This document shows positions 7,925-16,175 of a stretch of 32,754 nt of DNA, in pieces. Location of the stretch: positions 1 to 32,754 of the forward strand of contig SOJC01000040.1 of assembly GCA_004376645.1 (NCBI GenBank), read 5' to 3'. This stretch comes from Candidatus Bathyarchaeota archaeon. Its GTDB lineage: Archaea > Thermoproteota > Bathyarchaeia > Bathyarchaeales > SOJC01. Each line of letters starts with the position of its first letter. Position 1 is the stretch's first letter. The notes below the pieces were generated by a model, which was not told the origin of the DNA, ran no database searches, and saw nothing but the letters and a program-made list of their open reading frames with translations. A program made the translations under genes and the position numbers.

Positions 7925-9184
7925 TTACATGGAGATTGTCTCTCTTGGCTCTGGTATGTGCACTTCGGTTATTCCAGAAATCTCTTTTGAAAGAGCTTGC
8001 GCTTGCTCCAGTTCTCCGTGGATTAGGAATGTGCTCTTCGGCCTTAACGTTTCCACTAGTTGAACCAGTTCAACTTGATCAGCGTGCCCAGAGAGCTCTA
8101 TTTGTTCAACTTCTGCTCGCACAGGAACTTTGATTCCGTTCTCGATGAGTTCCCCTTTTTCCATGGCAACTTTCAGCGGGCTGTCCGGAGGAAGGTACCC
8201 TGAATTAATAATTACAGAGTTGTTCTCGTCCGCTGCCCACTCGTTCAGCAAGTAAAGGCTTGCGCCCGCATGGCCAAAACCTGAGGTGCATATGACTATT
8301 GCAGGTTCTTTAATCTGCTTGGTTCGGCGAAGTTGCCTTACGTGTCGATAGTTGAATGGTTCGTTTTCCTTTTGGATGTTTTTAGTGAAGAATTGCTTGT
8401 GGCTGTTGAAGTACCCTGTAATTTTGTGAGCCAGCTTCGATATTGTATAAACGTTATATTTTGGTAGGACGCCATCTTCCATGGCTTGGTCAATTCTTTT
8501 TGCCATCTCCTGACTTCTGTGGAAGGCGAATGAAGGGATCAAAACATTTCCCTTTCTTTCAATAGTGCAGAGAATTCGCTTCAGAAGCTGATCGACAAGT
8601 TCACTTCTTCGCAGCCTAATTGTTCCCCCGTAAGTTGACTCGACTATTAGTGCTTCAGGCTCTTTTGGCAGGTTCTCCAGTTTGCTTCCTTCCAGAATTT
8701 CAGTGTCGTGAAGACAGAAGTCCCCTGTGTACAGTATCTCTTTACCCTCAGTGCGTATGCTGGTCATTTTTGCTCCAGCAACGTGTCCTGCTGGGTAAAG
8801 TCGAATTAGCATTCCAGGCAATGCGATAGAATCCCGAATCCACCACGATTTCTTGACATTGTCTGCGTCATGATAATTATATGGGAAGTAATTTCCATTC
8901 ATGCGTTGAATCTTTATCATATCACGTAGAAGTTCAGTGGTGACATCACGAGTTATCCTTGATCCAACTATCACAGATTTTTTGCGGGATAACTCTAAGA
9001 GACTGCCTGAATGATCTAAATGGGCGTGGCTGATGATCACCGCGTCGAAATCCCTTGGGAACTGATTAGTAAATTTCTCGCCAATCTTGGTTCCATAATC
9101 GAGGGCAACTTTCCCGTAGTTAGTTTCGACGGCGATGCAGGAGCCGCCTACTTCTCGGACTCCTCCGAGGAAATGAATTTTCAT
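7925..9184 (-). CDS. Metallo-beta-lactamase/beta-CASP ribonuclease (archaeal CPSF-like)
   Basis: The 419-aa enzyme is a zinc-dependent RNase of the beta-CASP group, which process mRNA 3' ends or trim RNA 5'-3' in archaea. Visible motifs: HAHLDH (53-58, motif 2), His134 in GHVAGA (motif 3), TGD (153-155, motif 4), then the beta-CASP motifs A (ESTYGG, 182-187), B (SGFGHAG, 301-307) and C (LSGHAD, 364-369), with a final FLIHGELEQAQAL (386-398). There is no N-terminal KH domain, so it resembles the shorter aCPSF2/RNase J-like archaeal members rather than aCPSF1. ATG 9184 follows an excellent AAGGAGGT. A TATA box (9220-9227, minus) gives a leader just long enough for that site. A zinc-ribbon gene lies upstream on the same strand. 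Confidence 0.9.
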   Translation of the reverse strand: MKIHFLGGVREVGGSCIAVETNYGKVALDYGTKIGEKFTNQFPRDFDAVIISHAHLDHSGSLLELSRKKSVIVGSRITRDVTTELLRDMIKIQRMNGNYFPYNYHDADNVKKSWWIRDSIALPGMLIRLYPAGHVAGAKMTSIRTEGKEILYTGDFCLHDTEILEGSKLENLPKEPEALIVESTYGGTIRLRRSELVDQLLKRILCTIERKGNVLIPSFAFHRSQEMAKRIDQAMEDGVLPKYNVYTISKLAHKITGYFNSHKQFFTKNIQKENEPFNYRHVRQLRRTKQIKEPAIVICTSGFGHAGASLYLLNEWAADENNSVIINSGYLPPDSPLKVAMEKGELIENGIKVPVRAEVEQIELSGHADQVELVQLVETLRPKSTFLIHGELEQAQALSKEISGITEVHIPEPRETISM

Positions 9185-9219
9185 ATGTATACCTCCTTGT
9201 TCTCATAAAACAACAACTT

Positions 9220-9227
9220 CTTAAAAA
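9220..9227 (-). promoter_or_regulatory. TATA box for the beta-CASP RNase gene
   Basis: CTTAAAAA on the plus strand reads TTTTTAAG on the minus strand. The predicted start near 9198 leaves a 14-nt leader that begins almost exactly at the AAGGAGGT ribosome-binding site (9191-9198). Confidence 0.5.
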
Positions 9228-9263
9228 TCGGATCAAAGTACTTACATTCCGACTAGAAGACTA

Positions 9264-9306
9264 TCACACCAAAATTGTGTGAAATCAGTGCGTTTTACTT
9301 ACGCAC
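9264..9306. repeat. Two adjacent small hairpins, each 6-bp stem and 7-nt loop
   Basis: The first is TCACAC (9264-9269) paired with GTGTGA (9277-9282). The second is GTGCGT (9288-9293) paired with ACGCAC (9301-9306). Both have 7-nt loops. They lie between the zinc-ribbon gene and the RNase gene, upstream of the RNase promoter on the minus strand. They could form a transcript end or processing site for the zinc-ribbon mRNA, or be protein-binding dyads. Confidence 0.45.
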
Positions 9307-9360
9307 AACAACAAACGGTAGTATATTAACCTATTGCACCGTCCGCGCTTGCATACCTAC

Positions 9361-9573
9361 CTACGTGCTCTGAGACAAGTGAAGCCTGTTAGGCTTTCCA
9401 CACTTAGGACAAGCTTCCATGCTTGCATCCAACCATTTCCCACAACTTGGGCAAGGTTCTCTGACGAGGGTTCCACAATCAACACAATAATAGAAACTGC
9501 CAGCTTCTCTTCCACATTTCGGGCATTTTGGCACAGGAACACACCGAATGACTTGTAGAGTTATTTTGCTCAT
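9361..9573 (-). CDS. Small double zinc-ribbon protein
   Basis: From ATG 9573 the protein is 70 aa with four CxxC pairs: CPKC (17-20), CVDC (30-33), CPSC (41-44) and CPKC (55-58). They fit two zinc-ribbon modules, the second being the common 'CPsCGk.ld..m..CPkCGkp' form. The N-terminal SKITLQVIRCVPVP may be a beta strand. Such proteins bind zinc and may contact RNA or protein; no specific function can be given. A longer TTG start at 9588 would add five residues, but there is no better ribosome-binding site. It lies upstream of the beta-CASP RNase gene on the same strand, 176 bp apart, with hairpins and a separate promoter between them, so they are probably not one operon. Confidence 0.8.
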   Translation of the reverse strand: MSKITLQVIRCVPVPKCPKCGREAGSFYYCVDCGTLVREPCPSCGKWLDASMEACPKCGKPNRLHLSQST

Positions 9574-9637
9574 AAGCTTTAATTCCAATTCATGTTAACT
9601 ATCTCATATCGTTGTGTGCACGCGTCCCGTTGTAAGG

Positions 9638-9647
9638 TATATTTTAA
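9638..9647. promoter_or_regulatory. AT-rich element possibly serving divergent promoters
   Basis: TATATTTTAA lies in the 175-bp region between the zinc-ribbon gene (minus) and the SixA-like gene (plus). On the minus strand TTAAAATATA is well placed for a start near 9617, about 44 nt before the zinc-ribbon ATG. For the plus-strand gene the leader would be about 80 nt. Spacing-based call only. Confidence 0.35.
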
Positions 9648-9748
9648 GATGGTCTTCTTCACAAAGAGAAATGTAACACTGTTAACAGAGGTAACACAAA
9701 ACAATAATGTAAGAGGAATATGATAGAAGATCCCGCTAGGTGTAATCA

Positions 9749-10252
9749 ATGAAGCTCTACCTAGTCCAACATGCTCACGCCAAGAGCAAGGAAGAAGATC
9801 CACTGAGACCACTCTCCAACGAAGGATGGGAGGAGATCAAGAAAGTTGCAGAATATGCAAGGCGCTGCCTTCACATTGAAGTAGACCAGATCCTTCACAG
9901 CGGAAAGCTTAGAGCCAAACAGACAGCTGAAACTCTGGCTAGACAATTTGAGCTACCAAAACTAGTCAGTAGTGTCGAAGGGTTGGAACCAAGGGCTAAT
10001 CCACATGTTATGAGAGATTACCTCGCTGAGACCCAGAAGGACATTTTGGTGGTTGGGCATCTTCCTCACTTAAGTAAGCTTGCTAGTCTTCTACTCGTCG
10101 AAAACGAGGAGAAAGACGTGATTGTCTTTAGAAACGCTTGCCTTGTGTGCCTAGAAAGGCAGATAGACCGTAGATGGAGATTAGTTTGGATGATTACATC
10201 AGAAACTGTACCACAAGACCTCTTCGCGGATGCAGCAATCTTGGAAAAATGA
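9749..10252 (+). CDS. sixA: SixA-like phosphohistidine phosphatase (histidine phosphatase superfamily)
   Basis: The 167-aa protein has the size and order of SixA: an N-terminal phosphate-pocket strand MKLYLVQHAHAKS with catalytic His8, DPLRPLSNEGWEEIKKVAEY (17-36, the usual 'd..RpLt..G..~a..~a'), SGKLRAKQTAETLA (51-64, with Arg55 and the 'S.~~RA.qTA' box) and VVGHLPHLSKLASLL (100-114, second catalytic His103). The family hallmark RHG/RHA is QHA here. Gln for Arg is seen in some archaeal relatives, and Arg55 stays in place. It should remove phosphate from phosphohistidine or a small phosphoester; archaeal roles are unknown. The methyltransferase gene overlaps its end by 23 nt if that gene starts at 10230, suggesting an operon. 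Confidence 0.85.
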   Translation: MKLYLVQHAHAKSKEEDPLRPLSNEGWEEIKKVAEYARRCLHIEVDQILHSGKLRAKQTAETLARQFELPKLVSSVEGLEPRANPHVMRDYLAETQKDILVVGHLPHLSKLASLLLVENEEKDVIVFRNACLVCLERQIDRRWRLVWMITSETVPQDLFADAAILEK

Positions 10253-11210
10253 CCAAAACCAGACAAGATCCTTGAGTGTGGCTAAGTTGGGGGTCAATCT
10301 TCAAATTTTAGGAAAAACGGCTATTCCTCGACTTGCACCGAAGCTCAACATCTCACCAGAGATCCCGGAAAGCCGTTTTCTATATGATATGAACATGAAG
10401 GAATTCGATGAAGTTGTTAGAAACGTTGAAAGAGTCTTGAAGGTGATTCTTGAAAAGGCTGATGTATCTTGGTGGGACATCTACCTTAACTCAGATATTG
10501 GAATGGAGAGGATAGCCTTGGCAAAGGAGATGGAATTGGATGATCAGGACATAGTTCTCGACGTAGGATGTGGCAGAGGATACTTCTCAATTGCAGCCGC
10601 AACAGAATCCAAATCCGTAGTTGGAATAGATTTGATGAATGGAAGTGGACGCGCAAATTGGTGGAGTAATTTCTACGAAGGTATGCATGAGCTGAACTTA
10701 GCTGACAGAGTGTCAGGTCTAAAGTCTAGCGCCACTCTTACACCTTTCAAATCTTCCAGGTTCACTGTGGCAGCCGTCGTACATTCAATCAGGAATTTCC
10801 AAAACAAAGAAACCATCAAAGCAGCGTTGAAGGAAATGAAACGTGTAGTCGTCAAAGGAGGAAGTGTAATACTAGCTGAGAACATCCCAACCCCACGCAA
10901 TAAAGCCCAAGAAGCCCACCTGCAAATGTTCAACTGCAAAGTGAAATACGCCACAGGGGAATTATCCTATCCACAGAAAGAAGAGTTGATAGAATGGTTT
11001 CAAAAAGTAGGATTCCGCGGAATCGAAATCAAAGAACTCAACTATAACTTGATTGCTACGCCACCACTTTTCTGCCTCGACTATTACCTCTCACCACTAT
11101 CAGAAATCCAGAAACACAATGCTAGGGCAGCCTATGACCAAGCAATTAGCATGATCCACACATGGGGTGAGACGTCACCACCGACCCTTCTAGTAAAAGC
11201 AAGAAAATAA
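10230..11210 (+). CDS. SAM-dependent methyltransferase (class I)
   Basis: The protein is up to 326 aa. The Rossmann-type SAM site is plain: DIVLDVGCGRGYFSIAAA (107-124, motif I), VVGIDLMNGS (130-139, motif II, acidic Asp134) and a motif IV-VI stretch AAVVHSIRNF (181-190) to EMKRVVVKGGSVILAE (202-217), where 'vl.p.G.~~~~E' is the usual beta-5 region. The N-terminal 90 residues are helical and may form a lid. The substrate cannot be predicted. Start: ATG 10230 overlaps sixA; TTG 10275 or GTG 10281, just beyond the sixA stop, would lose 15-17 residues and are reasonable alternatives. Either way the gene follows sixA closely and is probably co-transcribed. Confidence 0.82.
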   Translation: MQQSWKNDQNQTRSLSVAKLGVNLQILGKTAIPRLAPKLNISPEIPESRFLYDMNMKEFDEVVRNVERVLKVILEKADVSWWDIYLNSDIGMERIALAKEMELDDQDIVLDVGCGRGYFSIAAATESKSVVGIDLMNGSGRANWWSNFYEGMHELNLADRVSGLKSSATLTPFKSSRFTVAAVVHSIRNFQNKETIKAALKEMKRVVVKGGSVILAENIPTPRNKAQEAHLQMFNCKVKYATGELSYPQKEELIEWFQKVGFRGIEIKELNYNLIATPPLFCLDYYLSPLSEIQKHNARAAYDQAISMIHTWGETSPPTLLVKARK

Positions 11211-11333
11211 TCTGATCCATTCTGCAATCAGGAGATGCACGAAGCGAGGGAGTATGAACTTCATGCAGCGTGCCGAGAGTTCTAAAAAGGGCAGTGGAAC
11301 CTTTTAAAGGACAGTTCTAAGAATTGTTCAGCG

Positions 11334-12050
11334 GTGAGAAACTTGGTTCTACCAGCAAAGATCTTCGAGATAAAAGAAGAAGCCGATCTTGGCTTAATCA
11401 TCTCCAAATTGAAAGATTTCAGAGAAGAAGAATCTTGCAGGACTGAGAATGGAGAGACCATAAATCTCCTGTCAGAGATCCTTGACCTCAAACAGGAAGA
11501 GGGCTCAGTATCAGGAGTCTTCAGCAAAGATTTCATACAGAGACGCTACTACAAACGCGAACTAATCGAGGCTCCCATCACAGAGGAATCCCCCTTCTGG
11601 ATAAAAACCTTCAAGAACAAAGTCTTCATCATCGTATCCGCACCATCCGTAGCAAGGGGAGTAAAGAAACTCCTCACAAACTACGTAGCCAACAAACTTA
11701 GCAAAGTCCTTTTCATCCTAAAAGGCTCGATCATAGAAGTGAAAATCTCACATGAAACCCTCAAAGAACTTCACGAGTCAAACCCACAAGCAACAAAGCT
11801 AATCTGGTTTGACCAAGTTGACCTACCTGGCGTAGAGAAGCTTTGCTTAGCCGGGTCAGACCTCGCCGACTCGGAACTCTATCAAGACTACCTCAAACAC
11901 GGAAAGATATGGTATGTCGTCTTCGGAGTCCACAAACGTGGAATCGTCGTCGGAATCACAAGAAATTGCGTTGTAACCCTTTTCAGCAAAAGCAGCGCAG
12001 ACGACTTCATCGACTATATCCTAAAAGACCTACTGATACTTGTAGAATAA
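11334..12050 (+). CDS. Uncharacterised 238-aa protein
   Basis: I do not recognise the family. The N-terminal 60 residues are charged and helical (FEIKEEADLGLIISKLKDF, then EILDLKQEEGS). From about 86 on the sequence is a mixed alpha/beta domain with several clear strands: KVFIIVSAP, KVLFILKGSIIEVKIS, IWYVVFGVHKRGIVVGIT, NCVVTLFSKSS, ending in an acidic-hydrophobic helix DDFIDYILKDLLILVE. There is no membrane segment, no metal cluster and no known nucleotide loop. The start is GTG 11334; a preceding TTTTAAAGG near 11302-11310 could be part of its promoter. It lies alone upstream of nurA with a 321-bp gap, so a shared function with nurA-herA is only a possibility. Confidence 0.7.
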   Translation: MRNLVLPAKIFEIKEEADLGLIISKLKDFREEESCRTENGETINLLSEILDLKQEEGSVSGVFSKDFIQRRYYKRELIEAPITEESPFWIKTFKNKVFIIVSAPSVARGVKKLLTNYVANKLSKVLFILKGSIIEVKISHETLKELHESNPQATKLIWFDQVDLPGVEKLCLAGSDLADSELYQDYLKHGKIWYVVFGVHKRGIVVGITRNCVVTLFSKSSADDFIDYILKDLLILVE

Positions 12051-12371
12051 CCTTAGATCATAACTCAACAACCACCCGCGATGCATGCAGATACCTAGCA
12101 TGGATCTAGAGACAATGGCAAAAGCTCTTGAAATATCAATTAGGGTGACAATCATAAACCTGTAACCCGACAGTCTCCTTCTCATTTGCCACTATATGAT
12201 TGCAAGCTAATGCCCAACGTAGAATCCACGATTGATCCACAACGAATCTCCTTGGAGCTAAACATCACTACTTAACGATTACAGAGACTCTTAACGAGTA
12301 TATTATAAACAGAAAGCTGATTCTAACTGTTTTAAGGCAAATCATTCTCTCTTAAAGAAACCGGTGACGAT
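12051..12371 (+). promoter_or_regulatory. 321-bp non-coding region with the nurA-herA promoter
   Basis: No convincing gene is present. TATTATAAA at 12301-12309 is the best TATA box and predicts a transcription start near 12333. A second candidate, TTTTAAGG at 12330-12337, would place the start almost at the ATG. The ribosome-binding site GGTGA (12363-12367) sits four bases before ATG 12372. Nothing else structured is visible in the upstream 240 bp. Confidence 0.45.
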
Positions 12372-14285
12372 ATGTCCTCAACTTCGCTCGGTAACACAGT
12401 GAGGAGAACAAGCGAACTGCTCAGAAAAGGTGCGGCTGAACAGATCTTGGAATATGAGAGACGCAAAAAACCTCTGCAGGCTCTCTATGAATGTTTCATA
12501 TCAGAACATATTGTGTCCAACTTCAGCAATCAAAGAGCGTACGAAACTGCTCAGGACTTCTTCGGCTCCCCCTCCATCAGCTTCGCTGCCATCGATGGCA
12601 CAATGTACGTTCGCCCCCTCTACGACCTGATAATATTCTTTGGTGGAGCTTACGCATCCACAGGATCAATCACATTTACCCCAACTTCCTTACCAACCAT
12701 CCAATACGACGCAAAAACAATTGAGAAAGGCGCAGGAATCTCCAGTGTCGTCCCCGTCTACATCAGTGAAGTTCCAGACATCGACCAGACGTTCTTTAGC
12801 GAAGAACAGCCTGGCGAAATCGCAACCAACAAACCGTTACAAGACAGTGCCATAATAAGCAACACTACAATTGCCAATTGGATAATGTCCTTCGCCGAAT
12901 ACTATCTAGCCTACAGATTCGCCACCGATCAAAGCCAAAACTTACATGTTATACTCTTAGATAGAAGCCTCTCCAACGAGCTAGCTAGCCTTCTCTATGA
13001 CACTTCAAAGAGAGAATTGTGGGAATCCAGATGCACCCTAATCGGCTACAGAATCAACAACACGACCATAGACCGCAACGATCTCTCTCTCGGACGGCAC
13101 CGTCTTCAAAACTATAAATTGAATATCCCTCCTCCAAGAGGTGTCTACCTCAACTCTGCGATATTTGACCTAATTCGAGAGAAAGGCCCCATTCAAAAAA
13201 GTCAGATCCTGCAGAATCTGAAAATAACAGATAATGAAAGAGCGAGAAGGGTAGGAAGATACCTCACAAGGTTAATGAGTGAAAAGATCATTTTGGAAAG
13301 AGACCACACATACGTTATCTCGGAGAAATACGCGACAACATGGCCAAGACTCAAGAAACTAGTTGACATAATAGGCAACCGTCTCTTCTATGGCAAAGGA
13401 ACTGAATCCACTTCTTCGAGCAACCTTCTAAAGATTAAGAAAGAAGGCAAAGACTATTGGCTCACAACCTTGGACATTGCCTTCCTTACTCTCTTCACTT
13501 TCCAGATGCTAATCGAAGAGTGTTGGAGAAGAAAAATCCTACTCGTGGGCATAACGAAGGACACTGCGGCCAGAGATATGAAACGTCAACTCATCCCAAT
13601 TCTCCACAGGAAAGGCCTGCTGAATCTGACCCGACCTACGGAGTTGTATAGGGATCTTCCTAATACTGACAGAATGATACTTCAATCCATCAGCCTTTTC
13701 AACCCTGAGAAAGTCAAAATCCCGTGGGCGCTGGCTGAGTATGACTCAGCCTTTCGCACTATGGTTCCTGACAATCAGGATTGTGGAGACTATGTGCTAG
13801 GGACAATCAAGAATCGGATAAGCCTTGAGAGGACCTTTCTGAAGACTTACATACAACTGGCACAAGCGAAGAAAGACCCTCTACTACGTAGCAACGTTCT
13901 TCTCATCGACCGGCTTGCATACTCACACTATGACGATGAATCAGAGGTAACCTTTCAGTTCTGGAACAAATTCGATAGTGCACGCGAGCCCCTTGAAGTG
14001 ATAATCTACAAGAACAAGACAACACCTAATCAGATCCAGAACTTAACAATGACAATTCTTCACGCTATGACACCATCAAGCATACCCGAAGCCTTCGGCC
14101 ATAACAAACCTCTCTTCATCGCCGACAAGATTGCCAAGTGGCATTATGGCCAATTCAAACGGATCGCAGACACAACAGCAATATGGATCCTCAACAATCA
14201 TAAATTAAGAAAGTTCGTATTTTACATGAGCACATTCAGAGAAAGGAGAGCCACAATTGAAGCAACAAGAAGAAGAGCAGTATAA
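12372..14285 (+). CDS. nurA: NurA-family nuclease, long form with internal winged-helix insert
   Basis: NurA is a 5'-3' nuclease that, with the HerA translocase, resects DNA ends for archaeal recombination. Conserved points: FAAIDGTMYV (71-80, metal-ligand Asp75), HVILLDRSL (192-200, Asp197), KILLVGITKDTAARD (388-402, motif III Lys396), NVLLIDRLAY (508-517) and the C-terminal PEAFGHNKPLFIADKIAK (572-589, the 'P..l..AH..A' region). At 637 aa it is well above the 330-450 aa of characterised NurA proteins. Part of the excess is residues about 262-318, AIFDLIREKGPIQKSQILQN to HTYVISEKY, which read as a winged-helix domain inserted between motifs. The next gene, herA, overlaps its end by 29 nt, so the partners are translationally coupled. 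ATG 12372 has a close GGTGA. Confidence 0.88.
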   Translation: MSSTSLGNTVRRTSELLRKGAAEQILEYERRKKPLQALYECFISEHIVSNFSNQRAYETAQDFFGSPSISFAAIDGTMYVRPLYDLIIFFGGAYASTGSITFTPTSLPTIQYDAKTIEKGAGISSVVPVYISEVPDIDQTFFSEEQPGEIATNKPLQDSAIISNTTIANWIMSFAEYYLAYRFATDQSQNLHVILLDRSLSNELASLLYDTSKRELWESRCTLIGYRINNTTIDRNDLSLGRHRLQNYKLNIPPPRGVYLNSAIFDLIREKGPIQKSQILQNLKITDNERARRVGRYLTRLMSEKIILERDHTYVISEKYATTWPRLKKLVDIIGNRLFYGKGTESTSSSNLLKIKKEGKDYWLTTLDIAFLTLFTFQMLIEECWRRKILLVGITKDTAARDMKRQLIPILHRKGLLNLTRPTELYRDLPNTDRMILQSISLFNPEKVKIPWALAEYDSAFRTMVPDNQDCGDYVLGTIKNRISLERTFLKTYIQLAQAKKDPLLRSNVLLIDRLAYSHYDDESEVTFQFWNKFDSAREPLEVIIYKNKTTPNQIQNLTMTILHAMTPSSIPEAFGHNKPLFIADKIAKWHYGQFKRIADTTAIWILNNHKLRKFVFYMSTFRERRATIEATRRRAV

Positions 14286-16146
14286 GGAAGCTTGCTTCAC
14301 AGACTTCAACGGGAAGTTCCACGCCCGGTTGATCAATGTCTTCCCCCGCCAACTCGGCAGTTCAAAAGACTCCAGATTCTCAGGTATAAGTTCAAGGTAC
14401 GAAGCCCGAATAAAGGTGGAATACCAAAAAGACCTCATGGGGCTACTAGAAGAAGGGATGCTTCTAGCCATTCCCAACTTCAAAAAAACTGAACCTGACT
14501 TTGAAAGGTTCACTCTAGTAGAGATCAGCAGGGTCTGGCCTGAACATTTCGGCTTAAAGGGACTCTCAGATCACAGCTACTACCCAATGTTATTCGAAAT
14601 TATAGAACAGTCAGAAGCAGATTGGCAAACCAACGATAAGGCCACAATGGTCATACAGATAAGTGCCATCCCAATAAATTACGACCTCACGATCCACTCC
14701 AATGGCAACTGCAAATTCACCAAAGGCTTTAGCTATCCAATAATAGCCAGCTCGGCCTACATCCTCAACAGCAGCCTGATAAATCACATGTATAATCAGA
14801 GGATAACCGAAAAAATCGCCACAGTCCCCATTGAAACAACACAGAATGCAAAACAAGATCCTCGATTAGGCACAGTGAGAATGTTCCAAACGAGCGAGAA
14901 GGCAATTCCAATCTATATAGATTTCGAAAACCTTTCACGTCATCATTTCGGCGTCTTCGCTTTCACCGGAGGCGGCAAGAGCAATCTCATGTCAAACATC
15001 CTCAGACGCATCCTCCTCCACACTAAAGATACAAAGATCATCATCTTTGACATAAGCTGTGAATACGTCTTCCTGCTCCTTGACATTCTCTCAGATCCCT
15101 CGATCCCTTCAAAAGTAATTCTTGAACGCAGAATCGACTCTATGGAGCAATTCTTCAATTCCATAGTGAAGCCCAGAGAATACGAAACCGACAAGAGAAT
15201 TAACAAAGGGCTGCAAAAAATCATGGATCAAGGTAAACTTTCATACTACACAAAACCCAAACAGAAAGTTCCCACCTACACTGGGTTTATCAAAGACTTG
15301 GAAAACCAAAGAAGAGAAAATTTCAGCAAACCCCACTACATAAATGCGATCGACCAAATCGGCGACGCCGTCCTCAAATACGTGGATCAACACGCCCTCA
15401 GCGAAAACCAAGAAGTTGATGAGGAATTCATTCGCTACATAGACTCTACAGCTGCAGAGACCGTTCAAACATTCAAAGTCCACGAAAAAAGCGGGCTATA
15501 CGCCTGGGCTACAACAAGAAATGCTCTACTCGATCTGATAAAGAAAGCTCAAGCAGAAGAGCAGAAAGAAGTTGGCGGACTGACAGTAGACAAAATATGT
15601 GGCTTCCTTGAAGGGGCGACAAGACTCGTCTGTGTTTCCATCGCAGATCCCTTCACGATAAAAGAGCTTGCAATAACCCTTACTGGAAATTTGATAGCTC
15701 GGCGAAAGCGAAGATTCCAAATCAAACCCTACATCCTCTTCGTGTTCGATGAAGCCCAAGAATTCATTCCAGACCTAGGAGGCTCCACAGGCATAGACAA
15801 AAAATGCAGCAAACAAGTTGAAACGTTGCTCAGGCAAGGACGTAAATATGGGCTGGGCGCATGCATTGCCACCCAAAGAATCGCCTACCTCAACACCAAT
15901 GCCCTCCAGCAACTCCACACATATTTTGTAGGCACATTACCTAGACCATACGATCGAGCCCTCGTGAGCAACACATTCATGATAGATCAAGGCATACTGG
16001 AAAAAACTCTTGAATTCGCGCCTGGCGAATGGCTGCTATCAAGCTTCACGGCAACTGGAATAGAGAACGTTCCCATATTCATCCAAGCAGACAACGCCCA
16101 AAACGAAATCAACAATTTCCTCTCAGCCAACAACCATCAATTGTAA
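14257..16146 (+). CDS. herA: HerA hexameric DNA translocase ATPase
   Basis: HerA is an FtsK-like ring ATPase that pumps DNA and drives NurA during end resection. The 629-aa sequence has an N-terminal beta-barrel (HAS-barrel) region to about 190, then FGVFAFTGGGKSNLMSNILR (231-250) with Walker A GGGKSN, IIIFDISCEY (261-270), a helical insert (about 285-440), Walker B YILFVFDEAQEF (492-503, Asp498-Glu499), an arginine-finger region LLRQGRKYGLG (524-534) and sensor GACIATQR (534-541), followed by QLHTYFVGTLPRPYDR. All key residues are present, so it should be active. The start is TTG 14257, preceded by GGAGAG at 14245-14250; the frame overlaps nurA by 29 nt. The length is slightly above the usual 500-600. 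Confidence 0.93.
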   Translation: MKQQEEEQYKEACFTDFNGKFHARLINVFPRQLGSSKDSRFSGISSRYEARIKVEYQKDLMGLLEEGMLLAIPNFKKTEPDFERFTLVEISRVWPEHFGLKGLSDHSYYPMLFEIIEQSEADWQTNDKATMVIQISAIPINYDLTIHSNGNCKFTKGFSYPIIASSAYILNSSLINHMYNQRITEKIATVPIETTQNAKQDPRLGTVRMFQTSEKAIPIYIDFENLSRHHFGVFAFTGGGKSNLMSNILRRILLHTKDTKIIIFDISCEYVFLLLDILSDPSIPSKVILERRIDSMEQFFNSIVKPREYETDKRINKGLQKIMDQGKLSYYTKPKQKVPTYTGFIKDLENQRRENFSKPHYINAIDQIGDAVLKYVDQHALSENQEVDEEFIRYIDSTAAETVQTFKVHEKSGLYAWATTRNALLDLIKKAQAEEQKEVGGLTVDKICGFLEGATRLVCVSIADPFTIKELAITLTGNLIARRKRRFQIKPYILFVFDEAQEFIPDLGGSTGIDKKCSKQVETLLRQGRKYGLGACIATQRIAYLNTNALQQLHTYFVGTLPRPYDRALVSNTFMIDQGILEKTLEFAPGEWLLSSFTATGIENVPIFIQADNAQNEINNFLSANNHQL

Positions 16147-16175
16147 CTCCAATCAGACAGCTGCAGTGTCAAAAA

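Noticed and set aside
16029-16175. N-terminal extension of the PfkB kinase
   Set aside because: It overlaps the end of herA in another frame and has no PfkB similarity; the kinase domain starts right after ATG 16176.
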